DNA of 64,000 bases from Rubellimicrobium rubrum (GTDB lineage: Bacteria > Pseudomonadota > Alphaproteobacteria > Rhodobacterales > Rhodobacteraceae). The notes under the pieces are model-generated. The model was not told the DNA's origin and made no database searches. It worked only from the letters and a program-made list of their open reading frames with translations. The stretch spans positions 62,001-126,000 of the forward strand of contig NZ_VDFU01000001.1 of the NCBI RefSeq assembly GCF_006152115.1, written 5' to 3'. Positions 45,297-56,508 of this stretch are shown here, one piece after another. The translations under genes were made by a program, and so were the position numbers. How positions within the stretch are numbered: position 1 is the stretch's first letter; the number at the start of each line of letters is the position of its first letter.

Positions 45297-45323
45297 CGAG
45301 CAGTCGGACCCGAAGGCCCGAGA

Positions 45324-46649
45324 TTATTCTTGGTCCAGCGCCTCTACGGCGGTTTGGAGTTCGTCCTTGGAGACGTCCTTCTCCTCGACCTTGGCCTGCC
45401 CGAAGATGTGGTCGATGACCTTGTCCTCGAAGATCGGGGCCTGGATCTGCTGCCGAGCGGCGGCGTTGTTCTGGATGTATTCGAAGAACTGACGCTCTTG
45501 GCCGCGGTACTGGCGGGCCTGCTGGAGCACGGCCTGGGTCAGCTCGGCGTCCGTCACCTTGACCTCGGCTTTCTGGCCAAGCTCCGCGAGGAGGAGGCCC
45601 AGCTTCACCCGACGACGGGCTAGGCGGAGGTGATCCTCGGTCGGCTCGATATGATCGTGGTTGTGGCCGTGAACCTGCGGGTTCTCCTCGTGCCACAGCT
45701 GATGGGCGATCTGGCCTGCTTCAGCCTGGACCAAACCTTCCGGCAGGTCGAAATCCACCAAGCGGTCGAGCTCGTCGAGAAGGGCGCGCTTGGCGACCGC
45801 GCGGGCGGCTCCCTGGTATTCCTGCTCCAGACGTTCGCGCACCTGGGTCTTGAGCGCATCGAGGTCATCCGCGCCGAAACGCTTGGCGAGCTCGTCATCA
45901 ATGGCGGCCGCCTTGGGCGCCTTGACGGCTTTGACCGTGCAGGCGAACACCGCTTCCTTGCCCGCAAGGTGCTGCGCGCCGTAGTTCTCGGGGAAGGTGA
46001 CGCTGACATCCTTCACGTCGCCGGCGGACACACCCACGAGCTGCTCCTCGAAGCCGGGGATGAACGAGCCCGACCCCAGTACGAGCGGGTAGTCCTCGGC
46101 CGAACCGCCCTCGAATGCCTCGCCATCAACCTTGCCCAGGAAGTCGATCACGACCTGGTCGCCGTTCTCGGACGCACCCTCCTTGTCCTCGAAGGACTTG
46201 GCGGTATCCGACAGGTTCGACAGCGCTTCATCGACGGCACTGTCGTCGGCCTTGACGTTCAGACGGGTGAGCGAAAGCGAGGCCAGATCGACGGTCGGCA
46301 CCTCGGGAAGCTTCTCGTAGGAGACCTCCACGACGACGTCGTCGCCTTCCTTCCAGTTCTCGTTGGTCATCTTCACCGCGGGCTGCATCGCCGGACGGTC
46401 ACCGGTCGATTCGAGGTGCGAAGTCACTGCGCCGTCGATGGCCTCCTGCATGGCCTCGCCCATCAGCCGGGGGCCATGCTGCTTGCGCAGGAGAGCCATC
46501 GGGACCTTGCCCTGGCGGAAGCCCTTCATGGCGACCTGGGGTTGGATCTCGCCCAGCTTGGACTGGACCTTCTGATCGAGCTCGGCGGCGGTGACGGTCA
46601 CGGTGTAGCCGCGTTTCAGGCCCTCGTTCAGCGTCTCGGTGACTTGCAT
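45324..46649 (-). CDS. tig: Trigger factor (ribosome-bound chaperone/PPIase)
   Basis: 441 residues, the family length. The N-terminal ribosome-binding domain contains the signature [13 protein letters not shown]-like PPIase domain follows (about 150-240, with [14 protein letters not shown] and [12 protein letters not shown]), then the helical C-terminal chaperone domain, with H-N-H-D-H-I in a linker. It catches nascent chains at the exit tunnel. It begins just downstream of the tRNA-Leu gene. Confidence 0.96.
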   Translation of the reverse strand: MQVTETLNEGLKRGYTVTVTAAELDQKVQSKLGEIQPQVAMKGFRQGKVPMALLRKQHGPRLMGEAMQEAIDGAVTSHLESTGDRPAMQPAVKMTNENWKEGDDVVVEVSYEKLPEVPTVDLASLSLTRLNVKADDSAVDEALSNLSDTAKSFEDKEGASENGDQVVIDFLGKVDGEAFEGGSAEDYPLVLGSGSFIPGFEEQLVGVSAGDVKDVSVTFPENYGAQHLAGKEAVFACTVKAVKAPKAAAIDDELAKRFGADDLDALKTQVRERLEQEYQGAARAVAKRALLDELDRLVDFDLPEGLVQAEAGQIAHQLWHEENPQVHGHNHDHIEPTEDHLRLARRRVKLGLLLAELGQKAEVKVTDAELTQAVLQQARQYRGQERQFFEYIQNNAAARQQIQAPIFEDKVIDHIFGQAKVEEKDVSKDELQTAVEALDQE

Positions 46650-46668
46650 ACTCTCATCCTCACGTCCT

Positions 46669-46753
46669 TGGTGCGGGTGAAGGGACTCGAACCCCCACGC
46701 CTTGCGGCGCCGGAACCTAAATCCGGTGCGTCTGCCAGTTCCGCCACACCCGC
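46669..46753 (-). tRNA. tRNA-Leu (anticodon UAG)
   Basis: An 85-nt cloverleaf on the minus strand. Acceptor GCGGGTG pairs with CACCCGC; the anticodon loop is TTTAGGT, giving TAG and reading CUA-type Leu codons. A variable arm (class II) and a T-loop with GGTTCGAGTCC are present. CCA is encoded (46669-46671). It lies upstream of tig on the same strand. Confidence 0.95.
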
Positions 46754-46911
46754 AAAGTCAAGCGGAGGACGAGCAACCGCCCTCCCCCCTGGCTGGCGCG
46801 CGTCCTAGCAGAGCGTCCCCGCGCACGCGAGGGGAAAATGAAGCGGAACCGAGCGCCATAAGTTCGCCATACTCAACTCTAAGATGCACCATGTTCCGCA
46901 AGGAGGGTTCG

Positions 46912-47330
46912 ATGCGTCACGAGACGGAGTTCCGGACCGACGCCCTGTCGCTCACGCGACTGGCGGGCCTCGGGACCGGCAGCCGAATCAGAACGAGCAA
47001 AGGCGATCTCGCCGTAAACCAACTGAAGCGGGGCGACACGATCGTGACCCGCAACGGCCACCGAACCCTCCTCGACATCGAGGCGCGAGGAGCCCGGTTG
47101 GCACCGGTCTGCATCCTGGCCGAAGCGCTGGGACCACAGCATCCCGCGCAGCACCTTCTGCTGGGACCGGCGACACGGCTGTTCCTTCCCCGGAGCCCGC
47201 ACGGCATGGAGGTCTTTCGCCTGATGGACGGTAGCATCGTGACCGAGGAGTCGCCGCGCGGCATGACACTCTGGACCCTGATCTTTCGAGAGCCGGAAGT
47301 CATCACCGTCGAAGGGATCGAGGTCTGGGC

Positions 47331-47334
<4 letters not shown>
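46912..47334 (+). CDS. Hint-domain (hedgehog/intein) protein, degenerate, Rhodobacterales type
   Basis: 140 residues from ATG 46912 behind GGAGGG. It has the Hint_2 opening seen in Rhodobacterales: G-T-G-S-R-I-R-T-S-K-G-D-L-A-V-N-Q-L-K-R-G-D-T-I-V-T-R-N-G-H. Active members have Cys at the start of C-F-x-P-G-T-x-I-x-T; here it reads G-L-G-T-G-S-R-I-R-T, so the nucleophile is Gly. The later S-P-x-H-R motif is G-P-A-T-R, losing the His. Self-cleavage is therefore unlikely. Its stop shares CTAG with the facing nnr gene. Confidence 0.75.
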
Positions 47335-49534
<2,200 letters not shown>

Positions 49535-49598
49535 CCTTCTCTCGCGAACACCGGGCGGCGACGCCCCAAAGGACAACCCCAGAGAAAGCACAAGGGAC

Positions 49599-51002
49599 AT
49601 GGCCAACAAGCTTCTCGACCTCATTGCGCAGGAGGAGGCGGAGTATGTCGACATCCGCTTCACCGACCCGCGCGGCAAACTCCAGCACGTGACGGTCGTT
49701 TCGGATCTCGTGGACGCCGACTTCATCGAAGAAGGGTTCATGTTCGACGGCTCGTCGATCGCTGGCTGGAAGTCGATCGACCAGTCCGACATGAAGCTGA
49801 TGCTCGATGCGGACAGCGCCTATGTCGACCCGTTCTTTGCCGAGAAGACGATCTGCGTGCACTGCAACGTGGTCGAGCCCGACACCGGCGAGCCCTACTC
49901 CCGCGACCCGCGCGGCACCGCCGTCAAGGCTGAAGCCTATCTCAAGGCGACGGGCATCGGCGACACCGCCTATATGGGTCCCGAGGCCGAGTTCTTCATC
50001 TTCGACAACGTGCGCTTCGCCGTATCGATGCAGAAGGTCTCGTTCGAGGTCGACGGCGTGGACGCCGCCTGGAACTCGGACGCGGAGTTCGAGGCCGGCA
50101 ACATGGGCCACCGCCCCGGCATCAAGGGCGGCTACTTCCCCGTCCCGCCGATCGACGACGCGCAGGACCTGCGCTCGGAAATGCTCTCCACCATGAAGCG
50201 GATGGGCATGAAGGTGGACAAGCACCACCACGAGGTGGCCTCCACGCAGCACGAACTCGGCATCATCTTCGGCACGCTGACCAAGCAGGCCGACGAGATC
50301 CTCAAGTACAAGTACGTCATCCACAACGTCGCGCAGGCCTACGGCAAGACGGCGACCTTCATGCCCAAGCCCATCGCGGGCGACAACGGCTCGGGGATGC
50401 ACGTCAACATGTCGATCTGGAAGGACGGGAAGCCCCTGTTCGCCGGCGACAAGTACGCGGACCTCTCGCAGGAGGCGCTCTACTTCATCGGCGGTATCCT
50501 CAAGCACGCCAAGGCGCTGAACGCGATCACCAACCCCGGGACCAACAGCTACAAGCGCCTGATCCCCGGCTTCGAGGCCCCCGTGCTGCGCGCCTACTCG
50601 GCCCGCAACCGGTCCGGCTGCATCCGTATTCCGTGGGCCGAATCGCCCAAGGCCAAGCGCGTCGAGGCCCGCTTCCCCGACCCGTCGGCGAACCCCTACC
50701 TCGCCTTTGCGGCGCTCCTGATGGCCGGCATCGACGGCATCAAGAACCGCATCGACCCCGGCCCGTCCTCGGACAAGGACCTCTACGACCTGCCGCCCGA
50801 GGAACTGGCGCAGATCCCGACCGTCTGCGGCTCGCTCCGCGAGGCGCTGCAGGAGCTGGAGAAGGATCACGAGTTCCTGCTCCAGGGCGACGTGTTCACC
50901 CGCGACCAGCTCGAGGGTTACATGGCCCTCAAGTGGGAAGAAGTTTACGCTTTCGAACACACCCCGCATCCGGTCGAATACAAGATGTACTACTCCTGCT
51001 GA
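49599..51002 (+). CDS. glnA: Glutamine synthetase type I
   Basis: 467 residues from ATG 49599, behind GGGA; the frame to 49410 overlaps glnB. GS motifs: F-D-G-S-S-I, the A-E-F-F-I-F-D metal region, [13 protein letters not shown], and the adenylylation Tyr ~396 in D-L-Y-D-L-P-P-E-E. It makes glutamine from glutamate and ammonia, controlled by GlnE through PII. Confidence 0.98.
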   Translation: MANKLLDLIAQEEAEYVDIRFTDPRGKLQHVTVVSDLVDADFIEEGFMFDGSSIAGWKSIDQSDMKLMLDADSAYVDPFFAEKTICVHCNVVEPDTGEPYSRDPRGTAVKAEAYLKATGIGDTAYMGPEAEFFIFDNVRFAVSMQKVSFEVDGVDAAWNSDAEFEAGNMGHRPGIKGGYFPVPPIDDAQDLRSEMLSTMKRMGMKVDKHHHEVASTQHELGIIFGTLTKQADEILKYKYVIHNVAQAYGKTATFMPKPIAGDNGSGMHVNMSIWKDGKPLFAGDKYADLSQEALYFIGGILKHAKALNAITNPGTNSYKRLIPGFEAPVLRAYSARNRSGCIRIPWAESPKAKRVEARFPDPSANPYLAFAALLMAGIDGIKNRIDPGPSSDKDLYDLPPEELAQIPTVCGSLREALQELEKDHEFLLQGDVFTRDQLEGYMALKWEEVYAFEHTPHPVEYKMYYSC

Positions 51003-51037
51003 TCGGGCCGCCGATCGGGACCAGATCCGATTTCATC

Positions 51038-51065
51038 AGGGGCGCTCCTCGGGAGCGCCCCTTTT
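51038..51065 (+). terminator. Terminator of glnBA
   Basis: An 11-bp stem AGGGGCGCTCC with GGAGCGCCCCT (51038-51048, 51052-51062) and 3-nt loop, followed by TTTT, 36 nt after glnA. Confidence 0.85.
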
Positions 51066-51289
51066 GCATTTTGGGCGTCAGTTCCACCAGAAGGGAGGCG
51101 ACAGACATGAATGAAACACCCTCGTTTTCACTCAGGTCGTAACGGAGCTTTTATGATTACGTCTGAAAGGCGGCGAATTTGGTCATGCACACCTAAAGAA
51201 CTCCGCAATTTGCGCGAATACTGGCCCAAGTTCTAGGGCACAAAAGCGAGGATTACATAGTTCTGTTTCCAACTGGCAGGAACGACACG

Positions 51290-52180
51290 ATGAATGCCTT
51301 GCCTCAACCCAGAACGACGATCGGGCAGCTGGTGTTTGCTCAGCGTCCCGGATTCGACTTCGGGCAACTGCTGAGCGATCTCGATACCGCCCTGGCCAGC
51401 CATGATGTCGGAGCACGATCCCTTAACTGGGAACGGGACGGTCTCGCCGTTGTCGATGTGGGCGCGGCCCGCATCATCTTGGCGCTCATGGAGGACATCG
51501 ATGGGACGGGGACGGCCCTTGCCACCGTCGCAGTCGGCTTCGGGCCCGAGCCCGATGGCGACACGCGTCTGGCGCGCCGGCACGCTGTCCTGGCACGGAT
51601 CATCGCGGACCGAATCGGGGCACGCTCTGCGGCAGTCGAGACGATCTGGTCCCACAGCGAGGACATCGGGAACCCCGACATGGTGGACCGGATGGCTGCG
51701 AGCCTTGCGGCTCGTCGGCGCAGCCTACTGGACGGACCGGCAGGACGGGCCAAGGCCCGAAAGGCAGTTCCCCGTCATTTCGTGGAGCCGAACGATCTTC
51801 CCCGGATGATGGCAAAGCTCGAATCGACGCTCGAGGCGCGACGTCACGGACGAACAGACGCGACCCGCTCGCACGGTGACATGGAGATTCCGCCCTTGGA
51901 CATCTCGGATCCTGTGGCCGGATCGGTGCTGTTCCAAACCGCGGACGACGGGTCCGCCGTTGCCACGGCCCCTCTGCGACTGGCCGCCCACATGATCGAT
52001 GCCACTCTCATGGTCGTGGCGCTTCCGGTCGGCGCGGCGATGATGACTTACAGCCTGACCCGCGGCGCTGACCTGAACACGAGCGCGCGGGCCATGGCGG
52101 TCTGCGGCATCGGTATCGGCATCATGCAGACCTTCGGTGGCTTGGAGGGGATCGAGTCGCTCTTGGCGCAGGCCATCTGA
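51290..52180 (+). CDS. Conserved-looking hypothetical protein with two C-terminal membrane helices
   Basis: 296 residues from ATG 51290 with AGGAA upstream. Residues 1-125 look like a compact alpha/beta domain (L-A-V-V-D-V-G-A-A-R-I-I-L-A-L, A-L-A-T-V-A-V-G-F-G-P-E-P). A variable charged linker (about 130-205) follows, then two hydrophobic segments (M-I-D-A-T-L-M-V-V-A-L-P-V-G-A-A-M-M and A-V-C-G-I-G-I-G-I-M-Q). I do not recognise the family. The layout suggests a cytoplasmic domain anchored at the C-terminus. A low-GC 220-nt promoter region precedes it. Confidence 0.65.
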   Translation: MNALPQPRTTIGQLVFAQRPGFDFGQLLSDLDTALASHDVGARSLNWERDGLAVVDVGAARIILALMEDIDGTGTALATVAVGFGPEPDGDTRLARRHAVLARIIADRIGARSAAVETIWSHSEDIGNPDMVDRMAASLAARRRSLLDGPAGRAKARKAVPRHFVEPNDLPRMMAKLESTLEARRHGRTDATRSHGDMEIPPLDISDPVAGSVLFQTADDGSAVATAPLRLAAHMIDATLMVVALPVGAAMMTYSLTRGADLNTSARAMAVCGIGIGIMQTFGGLEGIESLLAQAI

Positions 52181-52299
52181 GATCCGGGACGTGGTCCGGT
52201 GACGCCCGACCTTTTGGGGTCGTTTCGCTAGGAGTTCTAAAGATGGTCGGAGTTGGAGCGGGCGAGGGGCGCCGTGGCTCCCGTCGGGCTTCAAACGCA

Positions 52300-52324
52300 A
52301 ACGGCCGGGGATGACCCGGCCGTT
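52300..52324. terminator. Terminator between the hypothetical gene and bioY
   Basis: AACGGCCGGG (52300-52309) pairs with CCCGGCCGTT (52315-52324), with a 5-nt loop, between convergent genes. On the minus strand it ends the bioY transcript 34 nt after its stop. Confidence 0.75.
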
Positions 52325-52358
52325 CGACACAGTTCTGTAAGACGCGATCCCTGCCGCG

Positions 52359-53006
52359 TCAGCCCCGTGTGGAGCCCAGGAGCTTCCAGGCGCTGGGAAG
52401 TAGGAGAGCCGCGAGGGCGAGCTTCATGGCATCTCCCACAAGATACGGCGTCACGCCCCACACCATCGTCTGGTCCCAGACGCTGGCATAAGCTGCGGGG
52501 TCGAAGGCGCCCGCCGCGATGACGTGTTGAATCCAGGCGACACCCGGCAGGTAGATCGCGACATTGCCCAGCAGCATCGCCAAGGCCATCCAGCCCATGG
52601 AGCGATCCCATCCCCGCCGTGCCAACGCGCCGAGAAGCACGGTCGCCAAGACATAGCCCACGAGGTACCCGCCCGAAGCGCCCATCATGTAACTCAGGCC
52701 GTTGTTCTCGGCCGAGGAGCTGGCGAAGATGTCGGCGCCAAGCGCCCCCAGGATCATGTAACCCAGGATGGTCACAAGGCCGAGCCGGGGTCCGTAAGCC
52801 GCACCGATGGAGAGCACCGCAAAGGTTCCAAGGTTGACCGGCACGGGCGAAGGCGGCACGGGCAATTTGATCTGGGCCGCAAGGGTCAGCGCGGCAATGC
52901 CCAGGGCCACGAACATCGCCTGCCGTGCGAGCCGGGCGGCGCCGTCATTTCGGCTTCCCACCTCGACCAGGACGGGCCAGTCCGCTTCCGTCATCACTTG
53001 GGCCAT
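52359..53006 (-). CDS. bioY: Biotin transporter BioY (ECF S component)
   Basis: 215 residues with about six helices. Family marks: P-V-P-P-S-P-V-P-V-N-L-G-T-F-A-V-L, G-A-S-G-G-Y-L-V-G-Y and L-P-G-V-A-W. It imports biotin, either with BioMN or alone as known for some alphaproteobacterial BioY. No bioMN nor other biotin gene adjoins, so it may work alone. I see no BioR-type palindrome upstream. Confidence 0.94.
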   Translation of the reverse strand: MAQVMTEADWPVLVEVGSRNDGAARLARQAMFVALGIAALTLAAQIKLPVPPSPVPVNLGTFAVLSIGAAYGPRLGLVTILGYMILGALGADIFASSSAENNGLSYMMGASGGYLVGYVLATVLLGALARRGWDRSMGWMALAMLLGNVAIYLPGVAWIQHVIAAGAFDPAAYASVWDQTMVWGVTPYLVGDAMKLALAALLLPSAWKLLGSTRG

Positions 53007-53069
53007 TCGAAAGGCTCCTCCTTAACCTGCCGGGATCTTGTGACGTATGGACACCGCACGCGCAAGCGT

Positions 53070-53486
53070 TCAACCGAGGCGGTAGGTCGTCACCATCCGA
53101 TAGTCCTTGGCCGGACCGGTGACCACCCATTCAGCCTCCCACTCGGGCCATCTGCCGAAATCATAGGTCACGCGGTAAAGGTCGGCGCCACACGGATGGT
53201 CCGTGCCAGGCCCGCGCCCCTCGGGCCGGAAGCGGTGAAACGGGCGGTCATCGGTGAAACGTACCTCGATACCATCGGCCAAGGAAAGCCAGAGATATCG
53301 ACGTTCCGCTGCAAGGATCGGGCCCTGCGCCATACGCAATCGGCCGACCTCGTGATAAACGAGCCCCTCGCCCTGCGGGACAAAGTTGGCCGTCCCGGAA
53401 AACTCGCCCCGGACAACACCGCGACGGTCGTCGATAGCGCGCGAGACGATCCAACGGGTTCCGGTAAAGTCAGCCAAGGTCAGCAT
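53070..53486 (-). CDS. DUF6314 family protein
   Basis: 138 residues, cytoplasmic, resembling a small lipocalin-like beta-barrel fold: F-T-G-T-R-W-I-V-S-R-A-I-D-D-R-R-G, E-F-S-G-T-A-N-F, Y-H-E-V-G-R-L and D-D-R-P-F-H-R-F. C-terminal H-P-C-G-A-D-L-Y-R-V-T-Y is family-typical. Function unknown. I place it in DUF6314 from pattern memory. Confidence 0.75.
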   Translation of the reverse strand: MLTLADFTGTRWIVSRAIDDRRGVVRGEFSGTANFVPQGEGLVYHEVGRLRMAQGPILAAERRYLWLSLADGIEVRFTDDRPFHRFRPEGRGPGTDHPCGADLYRVTYDFGRWPEWEAEWVVTGPAKDYRMVTTYRLG

Positions 53487-53593
53487 TGTGGGGCGGGGTT
53501 TAGCCCGACACCATGGCTGTTCGCAATCAACGGTGTTGTGGCGAACCCTGGCCCGCCCTACAGGGCGCGCACCCCTGTCACCTGAGGCCTGCC

Positions 53594-54901
53594 ATGATCC
53601 CCCGCTATTCCCGCCCCGAAATGGTCGCCATCTGGTCCCCCGAGACCCGCTTCCGCATCTGGTTCGAGATCGAGGCTCATGCCTGCGACGCCCAAGCCGA
53701 GTTGGGGGTGATTCCGAGAGCCAACGCCGAGGCTGTCTGGCGGGCCAAGGACGTGCCGTTCGACGTGGCCCGGATCGACGAGATCGAGGCCGTGACCAAG
53801 CACGACGTGATCGCCTTCCTGACCCATCTGGGCGAGATCATAGGCCAGGACGAAGCGCGCTTCGTTCATCAGGGTATGACGTCCTCGGACGTGCTCGACA
53901 CCTGCCTGAACGTCCAGTTGACCCGGGCAACGGATCTACTGCTCAAGGGCCTCGACCGGGTCTGCGACGCGCTCAAGGCCCGCGCCTTCGAGCACAGGAT
54001 GACCCCGCGCATCGGCCGGTCGCATGGCATCCATGCCGAACCGACGACCCTGGGCCTCACGCTTGCGCGCTTCTACGCCGAGATGGACCGCAACCGGGTT
54101 CGCCTGCGGCGCGCGCGGGAGGAGATCGCGACAGGGGCCATCTCCGGCGCGGTCGGCACCTTCGCCAACATCGACCCCTATGTGGAGGACCATGTCTGCC
54201 GCATGATGGGCCTCACCCCGGAGCCTGTCTCCACCCAGGTCATTCCGCGCGACCGCCACGCGATGTTCTTCGCCACGTTGGGCGTCATTGCCTCGTCCAT
54301 CGAGAATGTCGCCATCGAGATCCGCCACATGCAACGGACCGAGGTCCTGGAAGCCGAGGAGTACTTCAGCCCCGGCCAGAAAGGATCCTCGGCCATGCCG
54401 CACAAGCGCAACCCGGTCCTGACCGAGAACCTGACCGGCCTTGCCCGCCTTGTCCGCAGCGCTGTCACGCCCGCAATGGAGAACGTCGCGCTTTGGCACG
54501 AACGCGACATCAGTCATTCCTCCGTGGAGCGCGCCATTGCACCGGACGCCACGGTGACGCTGGATTTTGCGCTTCATCGGCTGGCCGGAGTCATCGAAAA
54601 GCTAGTGGTCTATCCCGAGAACATGCTCGCCAACATGAACCGCTTCCGCGGCCTCGTGATGAGCCAGCGGGTTTTGCTGGCACTGACTCAGGCCGGCGTA
54701 AGCCGCGAGGACGCCTACCGACTGGTCCAGCGCAACGCCATGAAGGTTTGGGAGCACGGCGCCGACTTCAAGGCCGAGCTGTTGGCCGACCCGGAGGTCA
54801 CCGCCGCCCTGCCCCCCTCCGAGATCGAGGAGAAGTTCGACCTTGGCTACCATCTCAAGCACGTGGACACGATCTTTGACCGTGTCTTCGGGCAGACCTA
54901 G
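53594..54901 (+). CDS. purB: Adenylosuccinate lyase
   Basis: 435 residues from ATG 53594 (M-I-P-R-Y-S-R-P-E-M). Signature loop G-S-S-A-M-P-H-K-R-N-P near residue 260; H-Q-G-M-T-S-S-D-V-L-D-T and G-R-S-H-G-I-H-A-E-P-T hold the catalytic residues. It acts twice in purine synthesis, on SAICAR and adenylosuccinate. Size matches the short PurB class. Confidence 0.96.
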   Translation: MIPRYSRPEMVAIWSPETRFRIWFEIEAHACDAQAELGVIPRANAEAVWRAKDVPFDVARIDEIEAVTKHDVIAFLTHLGEIIGQDEARFVHQGMTSSDVLDTCLNVQLTRATDLLLKGLDRVCDALKARAFEHRMTPRIGRSHGIHAEPTTLGLTLARFYAEMDRNRVRLRRAREEIATGAISGAVGTFANIDPYVEDHVCRMMGLTPEPVSTQVIPRDRHAMFFATLGVIASSIENVAIEIRHMQRTEVLEAEEYFSPGQKGSSAMPHKRNPVLTENLTGLARLVRSAVTPAMENVALWHERDISHSSVERAIAPDATVTLDFALHRLAGVIEKLVVYPENMLANMNRFRGLVMSQRVLLALTQAGVSREDAYRLVQRNAMKVWEHGADFKAELLADPEVTAALPPSEIEEKFDLGYHLKHVDTIFDRVFGQT

Positions 54902-54957
54902 GAACCTTCACGGCCATGAGCGCGGCCGGGGCTGCCTCCCCGCGAATGGTCGGGCCC

Positions 54958-55602
54958 CTAGATCAAGCCAAAGGACGACGCACGCGAGATCGCCTCGGCT
55001 CCGGTCTTGGCCTCCAGCTTGATCCGGGCGTTCTTCAGCCGCTGCTTCACGGCTCCTTCGGTGACCCCCAGCAGATAGGCGATCTGCTTGAGGCGCTGAC
55101 CTTCCTTAATCAAGCGAAGGGCCTCCAGCTCTGCGGCGGTCAGGTTCCGGGGCGGACAGAGCGCTTCGTGGCGCGCGCAGACGAACGCATGCAGCAACTC
55201 CATCTCGCCTTCCGTGAATTCCCGGTCCGACCGGGCGAAGGTGCCGAAGCTGCGCTGGCCGCCGGGCCCATCGTCAAGGACCGACACGGCCGCTCCGAAG
55301 ACGAGGCCATGGTCGCGCGCCGCCCTGAGAACCTCGCGCGGGTCGTCCATCGGCATCTCGCTCCACCGCGAGAAGCCACGATCGGAGTAGATCCATCGGA
55401 TCACCGGATCGGAGAGCATGAAGCCGCTGCGGGTGTAGTGGTCGACCCAGGCGCGCGGCAGTTCATTAACCTCTTCCATGGGGAAGACGAACCCGACACG
55501 CAGCGCCAGAAAATAACCGACGGGTGCAAGTCCGGCGAGATCAAGAGTTGGTTCGGGGAGGTTGGCCCTTCCTCCTCCACCCTGGGGCCGGGGCGAAGTC
55601 AT
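54958..55602 (-). CDS. LuxR-family transcriptional regulator with autoinducer-binding domain
   Basis: 214 residues if started at ATG 55602; an in-frame ATG at 55686 would add 28 residues. The N-terminal ligand domain keeps the acyl-homoserine-lactone pattern W-V-D-H-Y, S-D-P-V-I-R-W, R-W-S-E-M and the Gly before A-V-S-V. The C-terminal HTH (L-T-A-A-E-L-E-A-L-R-L-I-K-E-G, V-T-E-G-A-V-K-Q-R-L) is intact. No luxI synthase is near, so this is a LuxR solo in this window. Divergent from an HTH-less relative. Confidence 0.88.
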   Translation of the reverse strand: MTSPRPQGGGGRANLPEPTLDLAGLAPVGYFLALRVGFVFPMEEVNELPRAWVDHYTRSGFMLSDPVIRWIYSDRGFSRWSEMPMDDPREVLRAARDHGLVFGAAVSVLDDGPGGQRSFGTFARSDREFTEGEMELLHAFVCARHEALCPPRNLTAAELEALRLIKEGQRLKQIAYLLGVTEGAVKQRLKNARIKLEAKTGAEAISRASSFGLI

Positions 55603-55721
55603 AGGGCGGCTCGTCCTGCTGCCTGACCGATCGACAAACATCCATTCTGTCCCACACACTGCGGCCAAGCATACGTCCTCCCTCATTGCGAGAGCAACTC
55701 GAAAGCCGATACAACCTTCTC

Positions 55722-56207
55722 ATGAATACATCGATCGACATCCCCGCCGAACTGGCAGAACTGAAGATCATCGCTCCGGCCGGATTTGCCGTAGCCTTGC
55801 ATGTGCACTTCACGACGCCGGCGTACCTATTCCAGACTTACCCGACCAAGTGGATCGAGGAATATGGGCGGGATGGACTGGTCATGCAGGACCCTGTCGT
55901 GGCCTGGAGTTTCGCCAACACCGGGACCATTGCTTGGAAAGCTCTGGCCCCATCGGACCGGGCGGGCGTGCTGGCCCGCGCAGCTGCCCATGGCCTGAAC
56001 CACGGCATCGGTGTCAGCCTGATCGAGCGGGACAGCCGTTCGGTGGCCTTCTTCGCGCGGACGGATCGGGCGTTCTCCCCTGACGAAGTAGCCCGGATCG
56101 AGGCAGGGGTTGCCACTCTTCATGACGCCACCGATCCGGACCAGCCACTCGGCCCGGAGGCCCGCGAAGGCCTCCGCCGCCTGTCGGTGGCCTTCACCCA
56201 TCCGTGA
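55722..56207 (+). CDS. LuxR-type autoinducer-binding domain protein lacking HTH
   Basis: 161 residues from ATG 55722 (a TTG at 55686 is possible). It has only the ligand domain, keeping W-I-E-E-Y, Q-D-P-V-V-A-W, A-W-K-A-L and G-I-G-V-S-L in the places of the conserved W, Y, D-P, W and G. After residue ~140 there is only a short tail ending A-F-T-H-P, with no helix-turn-helix. It is paralogous to the neighbouring LuxR. It could bind ligand or form inactive heterodimers. Confidence 0.75.
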   Translation: MNTSIDIPAELAELKIIAPAGFAVALHVHFTTPAYLFQTYPTKWIEEYGRDGLVMQDPVVAWSFANTGTIAWKALAPSDRAGVLARAAAHGLNHGIGVSLIERDSRSVAFFARTDRAFSPDEVARIEAGVATLHDATDPDQPLGPEAREGLRRLSVAFTHP

Positions 56208-56282
56208 GAACACAGACGAGCGTTGGTCAGTCAATGGCATCGTGCTATTTTCGGCTGGCCATTCATAAGGGAGTTTCCGACC

Positions 56283-56435
56283 ATGAAACGTCTCGTGCTT
56301 GCCTTGGCTCTTATCGCTTCGCCTATGTCGGCTTGGGCCCAGTGTTCGTCCCACGATCGGCAGGCCATGTCCTGCACAGAGGGCACCACCTGGGATCAGG
56401 ACCGCAACGCCTGTGTGCCGATCGTTACCGGCTGA
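56283..56435 (+). CDS. Small secreted Cys-containing peptide
   Basis: 50 residues from ATG 56283 with AGGGAG upstream. A signal peptide (M-K-R-L-V-L-A-L-A-L-I-A-S-P-M-S-A-W-A) leaves a mature ~31-residue chain with three Cys and the pattern S-C-T-E-G-T-T-W-D-Q-D-R-N-A-C, resembling the core of chitin-binding peritrophin-like modules. I cannot assign a function. Confidence 0.65.
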   Translation: MKRLVLALALIASPMSAWAQCSSHDRQAMSCTEGTTWDQDRNACVPIVTG

Positions 56436-56508
56436 CGTCGGGTACCGCGCGGACGTCAACCGAATCCTAACCGGTCTGGGGTGATCGTGGCGAGGTCAAC
56501 GCGCCAGG

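Noticed and set aside
51118-51289. Small gene or RNA in the low-GC stretch after glnA
   Set aside because: No convincing start, ribosome site or stable structure beyond the glnA terminator.
53007-53069. BioR or other biotin-responsive operator before bioY
   Set aside because: No TTATMKATAA-like palindrome can be found in this spacer.
55603-55721. lux box between the two LuxR genes
   Set aside because: No inverted repeat of ~18-20 bp of the expected kind is visible.
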